Part shown: positions 1 through 7,619 of the stretch, piece after piece
How the letters are laid out: every line of letters begins with the position of its first letter
Position numbering within the stretch: the first letter of the stretch is position 1
Program-made: the position numbers and the translations under genes
NCBI GenBank assembly: GCA_035293845.1
Contig: DATGMB010000151.1
Span: forward strand, 1 to 33,208
Direction of reading: 5' to 3'
Length of the DNA: 33,208 bases
Source: DATGMB01 sp035293845
GTDB taxonomy: Bacteria > Acidobacteriota > Terriglobia > Bryobacterales > Bryobacteraceae
The notes under the pieces: generated by a model
Told to the model about the DNA's origin: nothing
Databases searched by the model: none
Seen by the model: the letters and a program-made list of their open reading frames with translations, nothing else

Positions 1-1
1 C

Positions 2-1429
2 TTGAACGATTTGCAAGATTTTCTACGCCTTACGTATGCCGAGCTGGAAGAGCTCAACCTCTGCGCCAAGGAGCAGCGGCACAACCGCGTGCCGCTCGAG
101 ACCTTGCAGGAGGAGCGCCTGCGCTATCTTGCGGATGAAAAGCGCATCAAGGCCGTCACCGTGCTGTTCAGCGACCTCGAAGGCCGGCTGCACATGCTCG
201 ACTACGACAAGAAGTTCCTGCTGAAGAGCTGGGACAACCTGACGTTCGACGGCTCCTCGATCCGCGGCTTCACGGCACAGCGAGAGAGCGACCTGCGGCT
301 GCACATGGACTGGAGCGCCTTCTACTGGGCGCCCTCGGACATTTTCGGCTCGGGCAAGGTGCTCGTCTTCGGCGAGGTCATCGACAAGGACGGCACACCC
401 TATTCGGCCGATATCCGGGGCGTACTCAAGAATTATGCGCAGAAGCTCTATGACGAAAAGGGCTACACGCTGAACGCCGCGAACGAAATCGAGGGCTTCC
501 TGTTCCAGGGGCCGGACGCCGAGCGCCGCTATCATGAGACCGGCAAGTTCGACTACGTCAATACCGGCGGCTACTACCACTCGCTGCCCGGCGATGCGCT
601 GCGCCAGTTTATCGACACCACGGCGGAAGTGCAGCGCGCGATGGGCTTCCAGAACGAAAAGGACCACCCGGAGGTGGCTCCCTCGCAGTTCGAAATCAAC
701 TACAGCTACGCCGAGGTTGTGGCCGCGGCCGATCAGATTCAGCTCTACAAGCTGATCTGCCGGCAGGTGGCGACAAAGATGGGGCTGACCGCGTGCTTCC
801 TGCCCAAACCGGTGGTGGGAGTCAACGGCAGCGGCATGCACACCAACGTCTCGGTGAGTAAGAGCGGCAAGAACCTGTTCTGGGACCCGAAGGGCGAAGA
901 GAACCTGAGCCGCTTCGCGTGGCAGTTCGTGGACCGCATTTTGACGCACGGTAACGATCTGTGCCTGCTGCTGAACTCCAGCGTGAACGCGTACCGCCGG
1001 CTCGACCCACACTTCGAGGCACCGAATCAGATCAAGGCTTCGGCCGTGGATCGCGGCTCGATGATCCGCATTCCGATCGGCAACGAGCGCAGTGCGCGCG
1101 TTGAGGTCCGCTCGGTGGCGCCGGATTCGAACCCGTACCTGGTGATGCTCGCGGTGTTCAAGACCGGCCTCGAAGGGGAAGTAGCGAAGATCAAGAATCT
1201 GCGCGCCGCCGAGCGCTACCTGCCGGACAACATTTACGACGCCATCGCGAACTTCCGCAACGCGGAGTGGACGACGACGCTGTTGGGCGCGGACGTGAAG
1301 AGCCGCTACGCCGATCTCAAGCAGGCCTCCGCGGACCGCTGCCCTCGGCTGCTGGGCACGTTCGTCAAAGCGCCGGAAGTGCAGTACCACCACGAAGTGT
1401 ACAATCAGTTCCTCTGGAACATGTTCTAG
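2..1429 (+). CDS. glnA: Glutamine synthetase, type I-like (5' end may lie outside window)
   Basis: ATP-dependent ligation of ammonia to glutamate, in the cytoplasm. The 475-residue frame shows the glutamine synthetase signatures in order: FDGSSIRGF (about residue 83), the NEIEGFLF metal/glutamate strand, the VNGSGMHTNVS loop, NSSVNAYRRLDPHFEAPNQ, and the DRGSMIRIP / SARVEVRSVAPDSNPYL block that carries ATP- and glutamate-binding arginines. The length fits GSI subunits. The first usable codon is TTG at 2 and the frame is open to the window edge, so the true start could be upstream. The NLYDLPPEE-type adenylylation-site context of enterobacterial GSI-beta is not present; the C-terminus instead reads LPDNIYDAI and ends YNQFLWNMF. 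Control by adenylylation therefore looks unlikely (inference). A palindrome lies 34 bp after the stop. Confidence 0.93.
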   Translation: MNDLQDFLRLTYAELEELNLCAKEQRHNRVPLETLQEERLRYLADEKRIKAVTVLFSDLEGRLHMLDYDKKFLLKSWDNLTFDGSSIRGFTAQRESDLRLHMDWSAFYWAPSDIFGSGKVLVFGEVIDKDGTPYSADIRGVLKNYAQKLYDEKGYTLNAANEIEGFLFQGPDAERRYHETGKFDYVNTGGYYHSLPGDALRQFIDTTAEVQRAMGFQNEKDHPEVAPSQFEINYSYAEVVAAADQIQLYKLICRQVATKMGLTACFLPKPVVGVNGSGMHTNVSVSKSGKNLFWDPKGEENLSRFAWQFVDRILTHGNDLCLLLNSSVNAYRRLDPHFEAPNQIKASAVDRGSMIRIPIGNERSARVEVRSVAPDSNPYLVMLAVFKTGLEGEVAKIKNLRAAERYLPDNIYDAIANFRNAEWTTTLLGADVKSRYADLKQASADRCPRLLGTFVKAPEVQYHHEVYNQFLWNMF

Positions 1430-1462
1430 AGCCGCCGCAGTAGTTCCAGGGAAGCGATAGAC

Positions 1463-1482
1463 GGGCCGGGCATGCCCGGCCC
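1463..1482. repeat. Perfect 20-bp GC palindrome, REP-like or glnA terminator
   Basis: The sequence gggccgggcatgcccggccc equals its own reverse complement and is followed by tactgttttct. It lies between the glnA stop and the glgX start. A hairpin plus a short T-run would suit a rho-independent terminator. The same type of G+C palindrome also occurs as dispersed intergenic repeats in several high-GC phyla, so a REP-like element is the alternative. No second copy is visible in this window. Confidence 0.6.
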
Positions 1483-1549
1483 TACTGTTTTCTCACTCAC
1501 ACCTACGGGCAGCGGTGGCAACCCGCGTGCTTGCCTGTGCTCGCGACAG

Positions 1550-3703
1550 ATGGCGCGCACAATCCTGCCGGGCAAACCTTACCCCCAGGGTGCCACTTGG
1601 GACGGCACGGGCGTAAACTTTTCTCTCTATTCGGAAAATGCGACCGGCGTCGAGCTGTGCCTGTTCGACGCGGCCGATAGCGGCGAATCCGAAACCATTG
1701 CCCTGCGGGAGTGCACGGGGCACGTCTGGCACGCTTATATTCCCGGCATCAAAATCGGCCAACTCTATGGCTACCGCGTGCACGGTCCCTACGAGCCCGA
1801 GAAGGGCCAGCGCTTCAACGAAGCCAAGCTGCTGATCGATCCTTATGCCCGCGCGCTGGCGGGGGCGCTCAACTGGGACGCGCCGGTGTTCGGCTACAAG
1901 CTCGGCGACCCCGAAGCAGACCTCTCGCGGGACGAGCAGGACGATGCCTGGGCGGTGCCGAAGGCCGTCGTGACTACATCGTACTTCGATTGGGAGAACG
2001 ACCGGCCGCCGCTCAAGCCGCTGCACGACAGCATCGTGTACGAGGTCCACGTGAAAGGCTTCACGGCCGCGAACCCGGAGATTCCGCCGGAGCTGCGCGG
2101 CACGTACGCCGGGCTGGCGCACCCCGTTTCGATCGCCTACCTGCAGAAGCTCGGGATCACGGCGGTCGAGCTGATGCCGGTGCACGATTTCACGGACGAC
2201 AAACTGCTGCTCGAACGCGGCCTGCGCAACTACTGGGGCTATCACACGATCAACTTCTTTTCGCCGGAGGGCCGCTACTCCGCCAGCGGAACCAATGGGG
2301 AGCAGATCGGCGAGTTCAAGGCCATGGTGCGGGCGCTGCACCGCGCCGGCATCGAAGTGATCCTGGACGTGGTTTACAACCACACCGCCGAAGGCAGCGA
2401 GCTGGGGCCGACGCTCAGCTTCCGCGGCATCGACAACCCGACTTACTACCGGCTGGTGAACGACAATCCGCGCTATTACATGGATTACACCGGCACCGGG
2501 AACACGCTGAACGTGCGGCATCCGCAGGTGCTGAAGCTGGTGATGGACAGCCTGCGGTACTGGGTCCAGGAGATGCACGTCGACGGCTTCCGCTTCGATC
2601 TGGCAGCGACGCTCGCGCGCGAGCTGCACAACGTGGACCGGCTCTCCGCGTTTTTCGACATTATCAATCAGGATCCGGTGATCTCGCAGGTCAAGCTGAT
2701 CGCGGAGCCGTGGGACGTCGGCGAGGGCGGCTACCAGGTGGGCAAATTTCCGCCGTTATGGGCGGAGTGGAACGGCCGCTACCGCGACGTGGTGCGGCGC
2801 TACTGGAAGGGCGACGACGGACAGCTCGCCGAGCTCGGGTATCGCCTGACGGGTTCGAGCGACCTTTACCAACGCGACGGCCGGCACCCCAGCGCGAGCA
2901 TCAACTTCGTCACCGCGCATGACGGTTTCACGCTCACGGACCTGGTGAGCTACGAGCAGAAGCACAACGAGGCCAACGGCGAGGACAACCGCGACGGGAC
3001 GAACGACAACCACTCGTGCAATTACGGCGTGGAGGGGCCGACCGACGACCCCGAGATCGTGGAAACGCGCGAGCGGCAGAAGCGTAATATGCTGATGACG
3101 CTGCTGTTTTCGCAGGGGGTGCCGATGATCTGCGGGGGCGATGAAATCGGCCGCACGCAGCGGGGCAATAATAACGGCTACGCCCAGGACAATCCGGTGA
3201 GCTGGTTCGACTGGAACCTGGACAAGCGCAGGGAATCGCTGCTCGAATTCACGCGCCGGCTGGTGGAGCTGCGCCGGGAGCACCCGAACTTCCACCGGCG
3301 CAAGTTTTTCCAGGACCGGCGAATCGATCCGGCGACGCCGCAGCGCGAAGTGGACGGCCGCCGTGAGAAGGATATCACATGGCTGCGCCCGGACGGCGAA
3401 GAGATGACGCCCGAGGAGTGGACGGCCGGCTGGGTGCGCTGCATCGGCTTCGAGCTGAATGGCCGCACGCTCGATGACGTCGACGCATTTGGCGCAGCCA
3501 TTCGCGATGAGACATTTATGATTCTGATGAACCCTCACCACGAACCCATACGGTTCTTTATGCCGCGGCGTCCGGGGACCGCCTGGGAGGTTCTCGTCGA
3601 TTCGGCGGCGCCGGATCGCACCGACCGGCCGCTGCTCCAGGCGGGGAGCTTCTACGAGCTGGTTGCGCGGAGCACGGTGCTGTTGAAGGAAATGAGGGAC
3701 TGA
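1550..3703 (+). CDS. glgX: Glycogen debranching enzyme GlgX (isoamylase type, GH13)
   Basis: Hydrolyses alpha-1,6 branches of glycogen or limit dextrin in the cytoplasm. The product from ATG 1550 is 717 residues, usual for GlgX. It begins LPGKPYPQGATWDGTGVNFSLY (CBM48-like N-domain, split here only for reading), followed by the GH13 barrel: region I DVVYNHTAEG (near residue 273), region II GFRFD with nucleophile Asp350, region III AEPWD with acid/base Glu386, and region IV TAHDG with Asp458. The frame is open 26 codons further to an ATG at 1472, but that ATG lies inside the palindrome and the added residues look non-homologous, so 1550 is preferred. No good Shine-Dalgarno precedes it. treZ follows after 8 bp, then a second, unrelated debranching enzyme, indicating an operon for glucan breakdown. 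Confidence 0.93.
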   Translation: MARTILPGKPYPQGATWDGTGVNFSLYSENATGVELCLFDAADSGESETIALRECTGHVWHAYIPGIKIGQLYGYRVHGPYEPEKGQRFNEAKLLIDPYARALAGALNWDAPVFGYKLGDPEADLSRDEQDDAWAVPKAVVTTSYFDWENDRPPLKPLHDSIVYEVHVKGFTAANPEIPPELRGTYAGLAHPVSIAYLQKLGITAVELMPVHDFTDDKLLLERGLRNYWGYHTINFFSPEGRYSASGTNGEQIGEFKAMVRALHRAGIEVILDVVYNHTAEGSELGPTLSFRGIDNPTYYRLVNDNPRYYMDYTGTGNTLNVRHPQVLKLVMDSLRYWVQEMHVDGFRFDLAATLARELHNVDRLSAFFDIINQDPVISQVKLIAEPWDVGEGGYQVGKFPPLWAEWNGRYRDVVRRYWKGDDGQLAELGYRLTGSSDLYQRDGRHPSASINFVTAHDGFTLTDLVSYEQKHNEANGEDNRDGTNDNHSCNYGVEGPTDDPEIVETRERQKRNMLMTLLFSQGVPMICGGDEIGRTQRGNNNGYAQDNPVSWFDWNLDKRRESLLEFTRRLVELRREHPNFHRRKFFQDRRIDPATPQREVDGRREKDITWLRPDGEEMTPEEWTAGWVRCIGFELNGRTLDDVDAFGAAIRDETFMILMNPHHEPIRFFMPRRPGTAWEVLVDSAAPDRTDRPLLQAGSFYELVARSTVLLKEMRD

Positions 3704-3711
3704 CCGCAAAA

Positions 3712-5586
3712 ATGAGCCGGCGTTTTCCGATCGGCGCCGAGGTTAGGCCCGAAGGCACCCATTTTCGCGTGTGGGCGCCGCGGCGCGCACGCGTGGCCGT
3801 CGTCTTCGAGGGTGGCGCGGCGGTCGAACTCGAGCGAGAGCCATCCGGGTATTTCTCCGGTCTGGCGCCGGGCATCGCTGCCGGAGCGCTGTACCGTTTC
3901 CGCCTGGACGACGGCGACGCGTTTCCGGATCCCGCATCGCGATTTCAGCCCGCGGGGCCGCACGGGCCATCGCAGGTGATTGACCCGGCCGCATTCCGCT
4001 GGACGGACGCGGACTGGCGCGGCCTCTCGATAGAAGGCCAGGTGATTTACGAGATGCACCTCGGCACTTTTACGCGCGCGGGCACGTGGGAGGCGGCGCG
4101 CGGCGAATTGGCCGAACTGGCGGCGGCCGGTATCACCGCGGTCGAGATCATGCCGGTGGCGGACTTCCCCGGGCGCTTCGGCTGGGGCTATGACGGCGTC
4201 GGGGTGTTTGCGCCGGTGGCGCTGTACGGCACGCCGGACGACTTCCGCCGCTTCGTCGACGAAGCGCACCGCTGCGGTGTCGGGGTGCTGCTGGACGTGG
4301 TCTACAATCACGTCGGGCCGGACGGCAACTATCTGAAGCAGTATTCCGAGCATTACTTCACGGACCGCTACAAGAACGAGTGGGGCGAAGCCTTCAATTT
4401 CGACGGCCCGTGCTCGGCTCCGGTCCGAGAGTGGGTGGTTACGAACGCCGCGTATTGGGCGGTTGAGTTTCACATTGACGGCCTGCGGCTGGACGCCACG
4501 CAGCAGATTTCCGATTCCTCTCCGCGGCATATTCTCGAGGAGCTGGCGGCGGAGATGCGGACCGCCGCAGCGGCGAATGGGCGCCGCGTGATCGTGGTGG
4601 CGGAGAACGAAGAGGAGGACTCGCGGCTGGCGCGTCCGCCCGCGGAAGGCGGGTGCGGCCTCGACGGGTTGTGGAACGACGATTTCCACCATTCGGCGAT
4701 GGTTGCGCTGACCGGGCACAACGAAGCGTATTACAGCGATTATCTCGGGCGGCCGCAGGAGTTCCTCTCCGCGGTGAAGTATGGTTTTCTGTTTCAGGGC
4801 CAGCGGTACATTTGGCAGGGCAAGCAGCGAGGCGCTCCGGCGTGGGGGCTGCGGCCGGCGCAGTTCGTCAATTACCTGCAGAATCACGACCAGGTGGCCA
4901 ACAGCGGGCGGGGCGAGCGGCTTGACCGGCTGACCGCGCCGGGACGCCTGCGGGCCGCCACGGCGCTGCTGCTGCTCGGCCCCTGGACGCCGCTGCTGTT
5001 CCAGGGGCAGGAGTTCGCATCCTCCGCCCCGTTCCTATTCTTCGCCGATCACAATGACGGCTTGCGCGAGCTGGTTCGCGAAGGGCGGCTTCAGTTTCTC
5101 AGCCAGTTCCGCGAACTGGCGCAGCCCGAGATGCGCGCGGTTATGGCGGATCCCGGAGACCCCGCTACGTTCGAACGGTGCAAGCTCGATTTATCCGAGC
5201 GCGAGACGCACGCGCCCATCTACCGGCTCCATAAGGACCTGCTGCGCCTGCGCCGCGAGGACCCGGTATTTCGGGCGCAACGCCCCGGCGGCGTGGATGG
5301 CGCAGTGCTGGGCGAAGAGGCGTTCGTGCTGCGCTATTTCGGCGGGCGGGAAGGCGACCGGCTGCTGCTGGTGAACCTGGGGCGCGACCTGCAACTCGAT
5401 CCCGCACCCGAGCCGCTACTCGCGCCGTCCGAAGGCCGCCCCTGGGAGATCCAGTGGTCGAGCGAGGCGCCGTGCTACGGCGGCTGCGGCACGGCGCCGC
5501 TCGACACCACAAAGGGCTGGCAAATTCCTGGGCATTCGGCCATGGTCATGCGCCCGGTGGAGGCGAATCCGGTATGGCAGGATTGA
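3712..5586 (+). CDS. treZ: Malto-oligosyltrehalose trehalohydrolase
   Basis: Releases free trehalose from the maltooligosyltrehalose made by TreY (known role of the family). The 624-residue protein starts MSRRFPIGAEVRPEGTHFRV, a TreZ-type N-terminal beta domain, then has YEMHLGTFTRAGTW, the long insertion around DVVYNHVGPDGNYL, nucleophile Asp261 in GLRLDATQQ, acid/base Glu298 in VVAENEEED and Asp393 in NHDQVAN. The FLFFADHNDGLRELVREGR stretch is typical of TreZ rather than of GlgB. It starts 8 bp after glgX and its last 13 bp overlap the next gene. TreY, the partner enzyme, is not in the window, which is unusual because the two are often adjacent. Confidence 0.92.
   Translation: MSRRFPIGAEVRPEGTHFRVWAPRRARVAVVFEGGAAVELEREPSGYFSGLAPGIAAGALYRFRLDDGDAFPDPASRFQPAGPHGPSQVIDPAAFRWTDADWRGLSIEGQVIYEMHLGTFTRAGTWEAARGELAELAAAGITAVEIMPVADFPGRFGWGYDGVGVFAPVALYGTPDDFRRFVDEAHRCGVGVLLDVVYNHVGPDGNYLKQYSEHYFTDRYKNEWGEAFNFDGPCSAPVREWVVTNAAYWAVEFHIDGLRLDATQQISDSSPRHILEELAAEMRTAAAANGRRVIVVAENEEEDSRLARPPAEGGCGLDGLWNDDFHHSAMVALTGHNEAYYSDYLGRPQEFLSAVKYGFLFQGQRYIWQGKQRGAPAWGLRPAQFVNYLQNHDQVANSGRGERLDRLTAPGRLRAATALLLLGPWTPLLFQGQEFASSAPFLFFADHNDGLRELVREGRLQFLSQFRELAQPEMRAVMADPGDPATFERCKLDLSERETHAPIYRLHKDLLRLRREDPVFRAQRPGGVDGAVLGEEAFVLRYFGGREGDRLLLVNLGRDLQLDPAPEPLLAPSEGRPWEIQWSSEAPCYGGCGTAPLDTTKGWQIPGHSAMVMRPVEANPVWQD
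5556..5563 (+). promoter_or_regulatory. Ribosome binding site that fixes the start of the third glucan gene
   Basis: GGTGGAGG inside the end of treZ lies 10 bases before ATG 5574. It supports a short overlap (13 bp) and argues against the longer open frame that begins at 5454, whose extra 40 residues are an arginine/glycine-rich shadow of treZ. Confidence 0.6.
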
Positions 5587-7607
5587 CCCGCGTTCTGCCG
5601 CTGCGCGAGTTGCACGAGCCGGAGGCTGATCCGCACCTGCGCCAGGAATGGCTGGTGACCAACGGCCTGGGCGGCTACGCTTCCGGCACGGTAAGCGGCG
5701 CGATTACCCGGCGCTACCACGGACTGCTGATTTCCGCGCTGCCCAATCCGCAGGGCCGCATGATGATGCTGAACGGTCTCTCCGAGCGGCTGCGGCTCCC
5801 CGAGCGGGTGGTCTACACCGGCGCGGAGGAACTGGCTGGCGTCACACCGGAACATACGCTGCACTGTGCCGAGTTCCGCCTCGATGCCGGCCTGCCGGTC
5901 TGGGAGTACCGAGTGGACGGCTTCGTACTCGAGAAGCGCCTGTGGATGCCGTATCGACAGAATACCGTTTACATCGCGTACCGGCTGTTGGCCGGCCGCG
6001 GAAAGCTGCGGCTCGGGCTGCGCCCTGCGATCCACTTTCGCTCGCATCACGCGCCCGTGAATGTGGAGCAGCCGCACGAGTACCACCTCCACGTTGTGGA
6101 GAACCGTTTCGAGATCAGCGCCACGGCGGACCTGCCCACGCTGCGGCTACGAATGACAGGGCCTGCGGCCGCCTTCACGTTCGATCGCAAGGAAACCGGC
6201 GCCATCCCTTACCCGGCCGAGCGCCACCGCGGTTACGAGTGGCAGGGCTCGATGTGGAGCCCCGGCTATTTCCGGTGCGACCTGCACGAAGGCGATACGG
6301 CCACGCTCGTCGCTTCGACCGAGGCGTGGCAGAAAATTCTAGCCCTTTCGCCCGAAGCGGCGCTGGAGGCGGAGCTCCATCGGAGAATGCTGCTGCTGGC
6401 GGCCGCGCCCGTTGTGGCGCGCGAGGGTCCGGCCGCCGAGTGGGTGTTCGCCGCCGACCAGTTTCTGATCGAGCCGGTCGGACGCGTTCAGGACGCCGCG
6501 CGCGCCCGCGCCGCCGGCGATGAGATCCGCAGCATCATTGCCGGCTACCACTGGTTCACCGACTGGGGCCGCGATACGATGATCTCGCTCGAAGGCCTCA
6601 CCCTTACGACGGGCCGGTACAACGAAGCCGGGTGGATCCTGCGCACCTTCGCGCATTACGTATGCGACGGCCTCATCCCCAACCTGTTCCCGGAAAGCGA
6701 AACCGAGGGCCTGTACCACACCGCCGACGCCACGCTGTGGTTTTTCCACGCTCTTCACCGTTATTTGCTGGCGACCGGCGACCGCACGACGCTCAAGCTG
6801 CTGCTGCCAAAGCTGACGGAGATTATCGATTTCCACATACGGGGTACGCGCTTCGGCATCGGCATGGACCCGGCGGACGCGTTATTGAAGCAGGGCGCGC
6901 CGGGCTATCAGCTTACGTGGATGGATGCCAAAGTCGGCGACTGGGTGGTGACGCCGCGGCGCGGCAAGGCGGTGGAGATCAACGCGCTCTGGTACAACGC
7001 GCTGCGGCTGCTCGAAGCGTGGCTCGCCGAAGAGGGGCAGGAGCCGGCGGCGCGCGAACTCGCGGAGACGGCCGACCGGGCGCGCGATTCCTTCAACCGC
7101 CGCTTCTGGTTTGAGCAGGGCGGCTATCTTTACGATGTGGTGGACGCCGAGGGCGGCGGCAATGACGAAGCGTGCCGTCCCAACCAGGTGCTGGCCATTT
7201 CGCTCGAGCATCCCGTGCTCAGCAGGGCTCGCTGGAAGCCGGTAATGGACGTGGTGACGGAGCGCCTCCTTACACCGCTCGGCCTGCGGTCGCTCGCCCC
7301 CGGGCATCCCGATTACAAGCCGCGCTACTACGGCGACCTGCGCGCGCGCGATGCGGCGTACCATCAGGGCACGGTATGGGCCTGGCTCATCGGCCCGTAC
7401 ATCGACGCCTGGCTGAAGCTCCACCCCGACCATCCGGCCGAGGCGCGGAAGCTCCTCGACGGATTCGTGCCGCACCTCGATGAGCAATGCATTGGCTCGA
7501 TCAGCGAAGTCTTCGACGCCGAACCGCCTTACACGCCGCGGGGCTGCATCGCGCAGGCCTGGAGCGTCGCGGAGGTGCTGCGGTGCTGGGTGAAGGTGGC
7601 GGAGTAG
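5574..7607 (+). CDS. Archaeal-type glycogen debranching enzyme (amylo-alpha-1,6-glucosidase, GH133-like)
   Basis: Predicted to remove alpha-1,6-linked glucose from glycogen or maltodextrin. The 677-residue protein has the bacterial/archaeal GDE N-terminal domain, marked by EWLVTNGLGGYASGTVSG and ITRRYHGLLISAL (residues about 24-60). It is followed by an (alpha/alpha)6-barrel amylo-1,6-glucosidase domain from about residue 290, with GYHWFTDWGRDTMISLEGL, the IPNLFPES segment, YHTADATLWFFHAL, TWMDAKVGDWVVTPRRGK and the C-terminal YHQGTVWAWLIGPY. It overlaps treZ by 13 bp, so translational coupling is likely. GlgX two genes upstream does a related reaction with an unrelated fold; the two may differ in substrate length (inference). 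It converges on the next gene with 12 bp between the stops. Confidence 0.9.
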   Translation: MAGLTRVLPLRELHEPEADPHLRQEWLVTNGLGGYASGTVSGAITRRYHGLLISALPNPQGRMMMLNGLSERLRLPERVVYTGAEELAGVTPEHTLHCAEFRLDAGLPVWEYRVDGFVLEKRLWMPYRQNTVYIAYRLLAGRGKLRLGLRPAIHFRSHHAPVNVEQPHEYHLHVVENRFEISATADLPTLRLRMTGPAAAFTFDRKETGAIPYPAERHRGYEWQGSMWSPGYFRCDLHEGDTATLVASTEAWQKILALSPEAALEAELHRRMLLLAAAPVVAREGPAAEWVFAADQFLIEPVGRVQDAARARAAGDEIRSIIAGYHWFTDWGRDTMISLEGLTLTTGRYNEAGWILRTFAHYVCDGLIPNLFPESETEGLYHTADATLWFFHALHRYLLATGDRTTLKLLLPKLTEIIDFHIRGTRFGIGMDPADALLKQGAPGYQLTWMDAKVGDWVVTPRRGKAVEINALWYNALRLLEAWLAEEGQEPAARELAETADRARDSFNRRFWFEQGGYLYDVVDAEGGGNDEACRPNQVLAISLEHPVLSRARWKPVMDVVTERLLTPLGLRSLAPGHPDYKPRYYGDLRARDAAYHQGTVWAWLIGPYIDAWLKLHPDHPAEARKLLDGFVPHLDEQCIGSISEVFDAEPPYTPRGCIAQAWSVAEVLRCWVKVAE

Positions 7608-7619
7608 CGGTCCGGCCGC

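Noticed and set aside
23..1393. 456-codon open frame antisense to glnA
   Set aside because: It mirrors the codon third positions of glnA in high-G+C DNA, has a low-complexity R/V/H-rich composition and no recognisable motif.
1472..1549. 26-residue N-terminal extension of glgX from ATG 1472
   Set aside because: The ATG lies inside the palindrome, and the extension does not look like the start of GlgX proteins.
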